Assembly (NCBI RefSeq): GCF_000517385.1
Contig: NZ_BAUW01000038.1
Location: forward strand, 1 to 37,334
Length of the DNA stretch: 37,334 nucleotides
From: Mesobacillus boroniphilus JCM 21738
GTDB taxonomy: Bacteria > Bacillota > Bacilli > Bacillales > Cytobacillaceae
Direction of reading: 5' to 3'
Shown in pieces: positions 19,879 to 26,869 of the stretch. The notes under the pieces were generated by a model that made no database searches, had not been told where the DNA came from, and was given only the letters and a program-made list of their open reading frames with translations. Positions within the stretch are counted from its first letter, which is position 1. The number at the start of each line of letters is the position of its first letter. The translations under genes and the position numbers were made by a program.

Positions 19879-20067
19879 ATGCATAGAAAAGAATATAACT
19901 TCGAGGGTACACGCGTTATAATTCATTCACCAATAGCGCATTTATCAGACGAAGAAAGGGGGGAATACTTACGTACAGAATTAGCGAAAGGTAATCCGAT
20001 ATTAAAAGAAATCGAAAAGGCGGTTATCGATTGTTGGAGACTAAAACAAAAAAGCTACGGTGATTAG
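19879..20067 (+). CDS. Small element protein (AKGNP family)
   Basis: 62 aa with GAGGTGATT before ATG. IHSPIAHLSDEERGEYLRTE, then AKGNPILKEIEKAVIDCW, resembles small uncharacterised proteins of SPbeta-like elements. It is paralogous to the gene at 19499, which indicates local duplication. Function unknown. Its 3' end contains the terminator hairpin of the opposing gene. Confidence 0.6.
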   Translation: MHRKEYNFEGTRVIIHSPIAHLSDEERGEYLRTELAKGNPILKEIEKAVIDCWRLKQKSYGD

Positions 20068-20075
20068 GCCGTAGC
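20048..20075 (-). terminator. Terminator of the minus-strand gene at 20092
   Basis: GCTACGG (20054-20060) and CCGTAGC (20069-20075) form a 7-bp stem. On the minus strand it is followed by TTTTTTG from the A run at 20048-20053. It lies inside the end of the opposing small gene. Confidence 0.65.
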
Positions 20076-20091
20076 GGTAAACATTTAAAAC

Positions 20092-20562
20092 TTATATCTT
20101 TACTTTTATTTTTAGGCATTTATTTATTTCGTCTTTCTTTTCATTATTAAAATGAATATAATCATACCTGGAATCAGAATGTGCTGATAAAGAATTTGAT
20201 AATCCAATAAGGTTACTGATAGCATCTTGAATGTTTTCTTGTTTCGGTATAAAACCAAGAGAGGAGAACAACGAATATAAAGGCACGACTTGTACAGTTC
20301 CTTGTAATTCGCTCGCTAATGTCCGAGTCTTTGTACTTACATCCATAATTGCTTTTCGTAGCTCCTCATTCTCATATAATTCTTTTGTTTCAACGACATT
20401 TGAAAACCTATAAGCATATAAGACAAGATGACTGGAGATTTTTCCTATCACTTTTCGAACCTCAACCATTGGCTCTAATATGAACTTTAAAAAGAATTGA
20501 CTTAAAATAAAAAGAAATAAACCACTAAACACTGTAATTAAAACTGTCTGAAATTGAGCCAA
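20092..20562 (-). CDS. Membrane-anchored hypothetical protein
   Basis: 156 aa from TTG 20562, with GGAGGG eight bases before it. One N-terminal hydrophobic helix (TVLITVFSGLFLFILSQFFL) is followed by a soluble helical domain (EVRKVIGKISSHLVLYAYRF). I do not recognise a named family, although proteins of this shape occur in many bacteria and mobile elements. It faces the cytosol or the outside depending on orientation, which is not decidable here. It shares direction with the small membrane gene and XRE gene upstream. Confidence 0.65.
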   Translation of the reverse strand: MAQFQTVLITVFSGLFLFILSQFFLKFILEPMVEVRKVIGKISSHLVLYAYRFSNVVETKELYENEELRKAIMDVSTKTRTLASELQGTVQVVPLYSLFSSLGFIPKQENIQDAISNLIGLSNSLSAHSDSRYDYIHFNNEKKDEINKCLKIKVKI

Positions 20563-20588
20563 CTTCTAGTCCCTCCAATATAAAGGAT

Positions 20589-20744
20589 TTAACGTATTAC
20601 TTCGCCTAGAATCCATACGATGGCAATCAAGACGATCCATCCACCTATAAATTTCCGAAAATCTTTATCTTGAATCAAGAAAAAGAAAGCAAAACCAGGG
20701 CCACAGAATAAAACGATTAAAATTATACCCCAAAAATCATCCAT
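20589..20744 (-). CDS. Small two-helix membrane protein
   Basis: 51 aa, MDDFWGIILIVLFCGPGFAF at the start and GGWIVLIAIVWILGEVIR at the end: two hydrophobic helices joined by a charged turn (QDKDFRKF). CAGGAGT lies eight bases before ATG on the minus strand. It lies between the membrane-anchored gene and the XRE gene, all in one direction. Function unknown; such size and topology also fit a small toxin or holin, with no further support. Confidence 0.6.
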   Translation of the reverse strand: MDDFWGIILIVLFCGPGFAFFFLIQDKDFRKFIGGWIVLIAIVWILGEVIR

Positions 20745-20759
20745 GTAATTGACTCCTGT

Positions 20760-20954
20760 TTATCTAAATTTATATAAATCATCTACTTTACAACCAAGTA
20801 GCCCTGCAAGTAAAAATGCCTTATCGATCGGTATTAAACTATGCCCTGTTTCATAGTTCCGAAATTGCTTTACACTAACCCCTAATCTATCTGCGATAAA
20901 ACCCTTCTTCAGCCCGCTATTTTTAACCAATTCTTCGATTCGACAAATAAACAT
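20760..20954 (-). CDS. XRE-family (Cro/C1-like) regulator
   Basis: 64 aa from ATG 20954, with GGGTGAT upstream; the longer frame to 21098 has no site and is not hydrophobic-regulator-like. LVKNSGLKKGFIADRLGVSV is the first half of the helix-turn-helix and FRNYETGHSLIPIDKAFLLA the second. This is a compact Cro/YozG-type DNA-binding protein. It is divergent from the FtsK operon, and the intervening 430 bases are its probable operator region (inference). Confidence 0.8.
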   Translation of the reverse strand: MFICRIEELVKNSGLKKGFIADRLGVSVKQFRNYETGHSLIPIDKAFLLAGLLGCKVDDLYKFR

Positions 20955-21388
20955 AATATCACCCAATATATGTATTCGCTTCAACAGAAGCTTTACCCTT
21001 TGAGAATTTTTATTCGAATATACAAGCAATTTAATTTCCGTTTTTGCATAGGCTATTAACACGAAAGCGACAGTGTAGTTTAACGAACGCTGGCACACTT
21101 TCGGAAGTGTTTCGTCATTCTATCGTAACCACACTCGTACAAGTAGAAACGGCAATATAAAGCGATTTTAGAAATCTGTTAAAGAATGAGCGAAGCGGGA
21201 AGGGAAGGAGGGGAGCGAGAGGGGAGGAAACCAAAAAAGCCACACACCTGACCAGGGCGTATGACTTCTTAGGAGGTATTTCTATGAAGATAATAATGTT
21301 GTGGTCTTTAGAGCCGAGATAACCAAAAAGCGTATATAGGGGAAATCCCTAAGAACAGTGAACGTTAAATGAACGAGGAGGAATCATC
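20955..21388. promoter_or_regulatory. Divergent control region with G-rich tract
   Basis: Lies between the XRE gene and the FtsK operon. A purine tract at 21185-21228 contains GGG, GGG, GGGG and GGGG spaced by 2, 5 and 7 bases (21197-21224), which satisfies the G-quadruplex pattern. AACCAAAAA(A)GC occurs twice (about 21229 and 21320), and AGGG-GAAAT-CCCT forms a short dyad near 21340. Such sequence could hold an origin of replication or transfer, or operators; I cannot decide which. Confidence 0.45.
21284..21322 (+). CDS. Candidate leader peptide (12 aa)
   Basis: TAGGAGG lies seven bases before ATG; the peptide is MKIIMLWSLEPR and then a stop. A strong ribosome site on a 12-codon frame 67 bases before the next gene suggests a leader or translational coupling element rather than an accident. 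No attenuator structure is obvious. Confidence 0.35.
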   Translation: MKIIMLWSLEPR

Positions 21389-21580
21389 ATGTTATTTACA
21401 CCAACATTATTACTGGCCGGAGGGGCAACGCTCGTCTTGGCTGCGGTCGACAAGACGCTCGAAGATACGGGCTATCATTTAGTCGGAACTATTCTGCGCA
21501 CTGCTATACCGATTGCGGCGTTTGCTGCCGGTATCTACTTTATCGAAACGAATCCGCTGCTTCATTGGTTAGGCCGATGA
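21389..21580 (+). CDS. Small membrane protein of FtsK operon
   Basis: 63 aa with GAGGAGG before ATG. Two hydrophobic stretches, TPTLLLAGGATLVLAAV and TILRTAIPIAAFAAGIYF, with an acidic loop. Its stop overlaps the next start (ATGA at 21577), so it is coupled to the FtsK-like ATPase. It could be the membrane partner of that motor (inference). Confidence 0.7.
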   Translation: MLFTPTLLLAGGATLVLAAVDKTLEDTGYHLVGTILRTAIPIAAFAAGIYFIETNPLLHWLGR

Positions 21581-22724
21581 ATTTGCGCCTGACATTGGCG
21601 AAGCTAAACGCTCGCCGTAAGTTAATTAAGACGTTTAAGAGTGCCGGCATCTATCGCACGATTGAAGGCGTAGAAAACGACCGCTATATCTATCCGAAAA
21701 TCCACGATGTATCCATTTCCGATAACTTTACGCGACTAGTATTCTCACTACCTAACGGCCTCGATCCGAAACTTATAACGAAAAACTACTTCGCATTCCA
21801 ACAGTTTTACGGCAAGAATATCGAAATAAAGGGCGAGATTAAAACGTTTGAATTAATCGTCTATCAGCACGCACCTTCTAGCGACTTACCTTACGACTAT
21901 GAAGCTATTAAGCCGCATATTGACCGTCATAAGCTCGGAATAGTTTGCGGCCAGGACAGAAACGGCCGTTATGTCGCTTTTGACCTTCTGAAGCACCCCC
22001 ATATTTTAATAGCTGGCGAAACGGGCAGCGGTAAGTCAACACAGCTTCGTTCTATATTAACAACGCTCATAATGACGAAAAAACCGAGCGAATTAGAACT
22101 TTATCTCGGCGATTGTAAACGGCAAGAGTTTCATATATTTCGCAAGGTAGAACATGTCCAGGAGGTTTATAGTAGCGCTCGTGACATTAGCTCTATGTTG
22201 CGGAAGGTCAGATCGGAAATGGATCGGCGCAGTAAATTAACGGAAGTCTTCGAGGTAAGCCACGTCGACGATTTGCCGTCCGGCGAACGTGTGCCGTATA
22301 TCATTGTCTGCATTGACGAGTTTGTAATGCTTCGGAATGACGCAGAGATTATGTATATTTTAACGGAGGTTGTAGCGATAGGCAGGTCGCTCGGTGTGCT
22401 GGCTATTCTGTCGATGCAGCGGCCGAATGCAAAGGTGCTCGATACGACTATTCGCGCGAATCTGACCGTCAGCATGGGCTTTAAATTGCGCGATGCTATC
22501 GAATCAAAAATCGTGAATACGCCTAATGCTCATTTAATCGAAACGGCTGGCCGGTTTGTAATGAATAGCGACAAACTTTACGAGCTGCAAGCGCCTTACC
22601 TCGAAATGGAGGAAGCGAAGAAGTTATTAAATCCGTTCATGATTCAAAAGGAAAAGTGAAGGACGTAACGCCAAAAGAGGAAGTACCGAAACAATTAACC
22701 GAGGAGGATGTATTCGGATGTTAA
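21577..22724 (+). pseudogene. FtsK/SpoIIIE-like DNA translocase, 3' frameshift
   Basis: As read, 360 aa ending at 22659. Restoring one A near 22655 continues VKDVTPKEEVPKQLTEEDVF to TAA 22722-22724, for 382 aa, with the stop overlapping the next start. LIAGETGSGKSTQLRSIL is Walker A (near residue 150) and YIIVCIDEFVML is Walker B; MQRPNAKVLDTTIRANL fits the FtsK sensor region. Such small FtsK/HerA ATPases act as DNA pumps or coupling proteins in conjugative or replicating elements. The core is intact even as read. Confidence 0.88.
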
Positions 22725-23356
22725 CGAAGAGGGATAAAGAGGTTCTGAAGGATTTGCAGAGGTTTCGATGCATGGATCGCGACTCAATAGCCGAATTACA
22801 TTTCGGAGGGCTGAAGCATCCGGTTCATTCGGCCAATAACGTTATGCTGCGTCTAATGCGTGACGGAGAAGTCACACGGTCGAATATATATACACCTTTC
22901 GTTTACTTCCCGGCTGAGACACAGATAAAGAAGAACGGCCAGAAGGTTCACCATTTCCTCGCGATCCTGGACGTATACAAGGAGCTGCGCAGACTTGGCG
23001 ACCTTGGAACGTTCCTTGTCGAACCGAAATACGGAAAGAAGGGCGTTGCCGAGCCGGACATTTATTGCCAGTATCGACGCACCGGTTTCTTCGTAGAGGT
23101 ACAGCGCACCATATACAGCGAAAAGCAAATGCGCGATAAACTCGACCGCTATGTCGACCTTTATAACTCCGGTATTATGGCCGCACCGTTTCCGCATGTG
23201 TTAATTCTCGCCGATCATCGGTACGCAATAGAGGGCAATTATCCTTTTCGCATATTCCAGGCGAATTCATTTACCGAATTTGTTCAATCGCTGAAGCCGC
23301 AGCCACAACCGGTAAACCAGGTAGTATCCTCTACTGTTAAAATTAAAATTGGATAG
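22718..23356 (+). CDS. Replication-relaxation family protein
   Basis: 212 aa from ATG 22718, with GAGGAGG upstream and overlap with the corrected FtsK stop. LTKRDKEVLKDLQRFRCMDR begins the winged-helix domain, and EPDIYCQYRRTGFFVEVQRT and DKLDRYVDLY fit the Replic_Relax family (PF13814), found beside FtsK-like genes in Firmicute plasmids and integrated elements. EPDxxxxxRRxxFFxEV may be a nuclease-like core (inference). It is the candidate replication or mobilisation protein of the element. Confidence 0.8.
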   Translation: MLTKRDKEVLKDLQRFRCMDRDSIAELHFGGLKHPVHSANNVMLRLMRDGEVTRSNIYTPFVYFPAETQIKKNGQKVHHFLAILDVYKELRRLGDLGTFLVEPKYGKKGVAEPDIYCQYRRTGFFVEVQRTIYSEKQMRDKLDRYVDLYNSGIMAAPFPHVLILADHRYAIEGNYPFRIFQANSFTEFVQSLKPQPQPVNQVVSSTVKIKIG

Positions 23357-23500
23357 GTCATCCGTGAAAGTTAAGATTACCTTATGTTTTCGTGGTAGTG
23401 TAAATAAAATGCACAAAAAATTGATTCTATTGACTTTTTTATTAAAGGGTTACTTTAGTTTTGGAAACAAATTAACATTTAAGAAATGGGGAATGGAGAA

Positions 23501-23859
23501 ATGAGTTTTGTTTCGATAGCGGTAACTGAGGGGTTGTTTATTACTGTTATGTCAGACGGAAGAGTTAATCACGAAGGAGCCATACTCCGTGAGGAATATC
23601 AAAAGTTTGCCATACTAGGGAACGGAAATGCTTTGTCAGTATTACAGGTACAAGAGAAAAAGGAGAGGAAGCAATAAAAATTGTAAAGGAATGGTATGAT
23701 AAGGAAACCCCTTTGGTTGGATTATCACACGGCTTGCAAACTATTTTATCCAGGGACATCCCTCATTCAGTTCATCCACATATCAAATTAAATATGACAA
23801 TAGGTGGACTTTCTAATGGACGTATGGAGGTTTATACACGGGGTAGTGGGACTCTTTGA
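23501..23859 (+). pseudogene. Hypothetical protein, Ntn-like start, one frameshift
   Basis: The frame MSFVSIAVTEGLFITVMSDG ends at 23677. Restoring one A (TTACAGG to TTAACAGG near 23641) continues LTGTREKGEEAIKIVKEWYD to TGA 23857-23859, for 119 aa. The opening beta strands ending in SDGR, then FAILGNGNALSVLTGTREKG, recall proteasome-beta/HslV-type Ntn folds, but no catalytic N-terminal Thr is evident. GGGG lies nine bases before ATG 23501; ATG 23486 would add five residues. I do not assign a function. Confidence 0.5.
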
Positions 23860-24455
23860 AGGAAGGCGCAGTCGGTTGGTGGGCTCGGTTATATTGAATG
23901 TCGACTTAACAACGACTTGCAATGAAAGTTAAATATGAACGGTATAGGTGAATAATAAAAGGCAATAAAATATAACCAGAAATAGGCTATAATTCATTGC
24001 CGGTTTGTTTATTTTGGAAGAACACAAGTTTCTAAGAAAGAAATACCATAATCATTTAAGGTGAAAGACCCTCTTTAACATCGAACCTCGGAACTAAGCG
24101 AAATGCTTAACTAAATAAACACGGTCGCCTGCGAAATATTGCGGGCGGACAACGGCTGGCACTGCGATAGAAAACGCACTGGCTCCGCATGGTACATACG
24201 TGGATATTCTGAGCGCTTTAAATAAAGACGTCCTTGCATCGCAGTAACTATTCGGTGGTTGGGAAATTAAGAGATAAATCTAAATCGGGCACTTCAAAAA
24301 AACGGTGAAGTCTTATATTTATATTCGTATGTTGAAGCGCTCGACTGCTCGGAATGGCTGTCAACAAATTAATTAGGAACTTATACCTATACCGAAATTA
24401 GGTTACAGCACATATTTATAGGTAAAATCCTATATATGGAAATGGGGGTTGTTTA
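23860..24455. other. Long intergenic region with short open stretches
   Basis: No convincing gene. Two stretches look coding in style but lack starts: one ending at TAA 24245-24247 (PHGTYVDILSALNKDVLASQ) and one from 24271 to TAA 24370-24372 (NGEVLYLYSYVEALDCSEWL). They may be parts of small genes broken by further indels. GGCAAT (23961-23966) and ATTGCC (23996-24001) form a weak long-range stem. Otherwise I see nothing. Confidence 0.4.
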
Positions 24456-24947
24456 ATGAGTAAATACCGTCCTACACAACTTTCTAATTGTCAACCTAAT
24501 TGCAGATCTTGTACTTATGCGGGATTGTCTTATAGCCATGGAACTACCAAATGTATTGAAGGAATATACCAGATTTGTGATGATGGAACATGGGAAAATG
24601 CAGGGCTAGGTAGCTGTTTCTCAGCGCTAAACCCTTGCTATAATACTCCGCCTCTACCTAATTACATGCCATCCGCACCAACAAAATGCCAAGCTGTTTC
24701 ACCAGATGATCTAAGGAATAGTATTTTACACTGGACATATTTTTGGACATATAATCTGGGACAGGGGTGGATGTTCCTTAAGAATGTTGCATATAGTCCT
24801 CAATACCAAAAATGGTTTGTATACGGGTGTATATGGGTGTATTATCCTTCTGGGTGGATGCTTGAATATCGTAATCTTCCTCTAGAGGAAATTTGTGCTT
24901 ATCATACAGATCCAACAATTACAACTTCTGATATACCAATAGGATAA
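24456..24947 (+). CDS. Cysteine-rich hypothetical protein
   Basis: 163 aa with GGGGGTTG before ATG. The N-terminal third has nine or so cysteines (NCQPNCRSCTYAGLSYSHG, then KCIEGIYQICDDGTWENAG), a pattern like small disulfide or metal-binding modules of the VWC/DUF1496 sort. The rest is rich in Tyr and Trp (HWTYFWTYNLGQGWMF). There is no signal peptide, which is odd for a disulfide protein, so metal binding is also possible. No family is recognised. It lies just upstream of the ligase gene. Confidence 0.6.
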   Translation: MSKYRPTQLSNCQPNCRSCTYAGLSYSHGTTKCIEGIYQICDDGTWENAGLGSCFSALNPCYNTPPLPNYMPSAPTKCQAVSPDDLRNSILHWTYFWTYNLGQGWMFLKNVAYSPQYQKWFVYGCIWVYYPSGWMLEYRNLPLEEICAYHTDPTITTSDIPIG

Positions 24948-25014
24948 GATGCTTCCATTAAACGTTAATAGTCCGGAAGTCCTAGCTGTAGTATAATTAA
25001 AGGCGAGGTGAATT

Positions 25015-25587
25015 GTGTTGTTCATATCGCCAATGCTTTTGCATAAAGCGGATGAGCCGTTCGACAACCTGGATTTCATTACCGAACTGAAGCTCGACGG
25101 TATCCGCTTAATATATTCGGTCGATGACGCAGGCAAAGTCCGTCTGTACTCGCGACATAACAATGAAATAACCGCTAAGTTTCCGGAACTGCATTCGCTC
25201 GACATTCCGCCTGGTACTACTCTGGACGGTGAATTAATCGTCAGCGATAACGACGGAAAGCCGGACTTCGAGGCGGTAATGAGTCGCTTTATGAGCCGGA
25301 AAGATAAGACGCCTATTTCATTCGTTGCCTTTGACGTAATTCAGCACGAAGGAAAGCGCGTTACTAATCTGCCGTTGCTAAACCGAAAAGAGATACTCGC
25401 GGACTTAGTACCGACTGATTCCGCTTTACTTTCGAAAGTTCAATTCGTTGAAGGACACGGATCTGCGTATTTCGATGCTGTGTGCTCTCAATCTCTTGAA
25501 GGAGTCGTGCTGAAGCGAAAAGACAGCGGTTATCAGGTCGCTAAACGGTCAACGGATTGGCTGAAGGTTATTTTAACTATACTATAA
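25015..25587 (+). pseudogene. ATP-dependent DNA ligase, 5' part, split by transposon
   Basis: The adenylation domain is present: ELKLDGIRLIY carries the catalytic lysine (motif I, KLDGIR), TTLDGELIV is motif III-like, LEGVVLKRKDSGY is motif IV and DWLKV is motif V. It then runs into transposon sequence (VILTIL, stop). The missing C-terminal OB fold lies at 34117-34381. Joined at AAGGTTAT, the gene has 274 codons, 273 aa, close to the SPbeta ligase YoqV. GGCGAGGTG precedes GTG 25015 (TTG 25018 is as good), and TATAAT lies at 24992-24997. The truncated product has the nucleotidyl-transfer residues but not the OB domain, so ligation is unlikely. Confidence 0.92.
25564..25571 (+). repeat. Left AAGGTTAT core at transposon boundary
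   Basis: AAGGTTAT here and at 34109-34116 flank the transposon. Either copy completes the ligase codons Lys-Val-Ile in frame. Tn554-family elements recombine at a short core, so this is the probable crossover sequence; the exact crossover base within it cannot be determined. Confidence 0.75.
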
Positions 25588-25592
25588 TATTA

Positions 25593-25636
25593 AGAGGATA
25601 CTATGTTTAAAATGTAACATGTATTCTCTTTTTTTA
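25593..25636 (+). terminator. Terminator at transposon left end
   Basis: AGAGGATAC and GTATTCTCT, extended by ATGTT and AACAT, form a long stem followed by eight T. It stops transcription entering from the ligase gene, so tnpA must use its own promoter; TATAAT at 25686-25691 is a possible -10. Confidence 0.8.
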
Positions 25637-25717
25637 TACAAGAAGTAATTATTAAATTTACCTAAAAAATAATGTACAGTATGTATATAATGTTATCATT
25701 CAGGGGGAGGGTATCAT

Positions 25718-26869
25718 ATGCGAGTTCAGGAGATTATCCTTGAAGGAAACAAAAAGAGATATATGTTGTTGGATGGTGTAGGAAAACCGGTAATACCAGT
25801 TATGCAATATCTGAAATTCTTGGATACTGGCGGCAAGAGTGGAAACACACAAAAAACATATTGCTATTCGTTAAAACTCTACTTTGAATTCCTACAGGAG
25901 AATAGAAAGGAATACATAGATGTAAAATTAGAGGATTTTATAGAATTCGTAGCATGGCTGAGGAACCCATACGGTGCAACAAAAATCAGTCCAATTGAAA
26001 AAGTTTCATCCGTAAGGACGGAAAGGACTGTTAACCTTACAATTACCGCTGTAACAAATTTTTATGATTTTCTCCATCGTAACGAGGCACTGGATAAAAA
26101 CGTGGTAGATCGACTTTTCAAGCAGGTTTTTCCCGGTGGAAAAAGGAAGTATAAAGATTTCCTTTTTCACGTAAATAAAGGAAAATCGTCAAGCAGAAAC
26201 ATCATTAAAATCAAGGTGCCGCGAAGAAAAGTAGAGGTATTAACAAAGCAAGAGGTAGAACTCCTTATAGAAGCTACATCAAATATAAGGGATAAGTTTT
26301 TGCTTCAACTCCTTTTTGAAACCGGCTTACGTATCGGAGAAGCACTATCTCTATTTATTGAAGATTTCAAGATAGACCATAAAAAAGGAAATCGAATCCA
26401 TCTGGTTAATCGTGGAGAACTTGAAAACGGAGCAAAACTCAAAACTGGTGAACGGAACATTTTTGTTTCCCAGGCTCTGATGGATTTATACGATGATTAT
26501 CTATACGAAGTTTTGGATGATTTGAACACGGCTACAAACTTTCTGTTCGTTAAACTGCGCGGCGATAAAATGGGACAAGCAATGAATTATATGGATGTTT
26601 CCGCACTGTTTAAGCGTTTAAAGAAGAAAACAGGAATAAATGTGCACCCACATTTATTCCGACACACACATGCAACAATCTTTTTTAAAGAAACAAAGGA
26701 CATTAAACAGGTCCAAGAACGGCTGGGACATTCTCAGATTCAAACAACGATGAATTTATATCTTCACCCGTCCACTGAGGAAATTCGTGAGAATTGGGAA
26801 AGGTCGCAGCACGCATTTAAAATAAACTCTTTAAAACAACAAGGAGATTCGCATGATACAAAGTCATAA
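25718..26869 (+). CDS. tnpA: Tn554-type transposase A (tyrosine recombinase)
   Basis: 383 aa with GGGGGAGGG before ATG. The N-terminal SAM-like DNA-binding domain (KTYCYSLKLYFEFLQENRKE) precedes the catalytic domain: ETGLRIGEALSL with the first Arg (near residue 205), HPHLFRHTHAT with His and the second Arg, and LGHSQIQTTMNLYLH with His and the nucleophilic Tyr. All tyrosine recombinase catalytic residues are present. Size and gene order match TnpA of Tn554 (361 aa). It overlaps tnpB by 17 bases, so the two are coupled. It should act at the attachment core together with TnpB. Confidence 0.93.
   Translation: MRVQEIILEGNKKRYMLLDGVGKPVIPVMQYLKFLDTGGKSGNTQKTYCYSLKLYFEFLQENRKEYIDVKLEDFIEFVAWLRNPYGATKISPIEKVSSVRTERTVNLTITAVTNFYDFLHRNEALDKNVVDRLFKQVFPGGKRKYKDFLFHVNKGKSSSRNIIKIKVPRRKVEVLTKQEVELLIEATSNIRDKFLLQLLFETGLRIGEALSLFIEDFKIDHKKGNRIHLVNRGELENGAKLKTGERNIFVSQALMDLYDDYLYEVLDDLNTATNFLFVKLRGDKMGQAMNYMDVSALFKRLKKKTGINVHPHLFRHTHATIFFKETKDIKQVQERLGHSQIQTTMNLYLHPSTEEIRENWERSQHAFKINSLKQQGDSHDTKS

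Noticed and set aside
20589..20744. Type I toxin or holin call for the two-helix protein
   Set aside because: Size and topology alone do not support it; no antisense RNA or lysis partner is seen.
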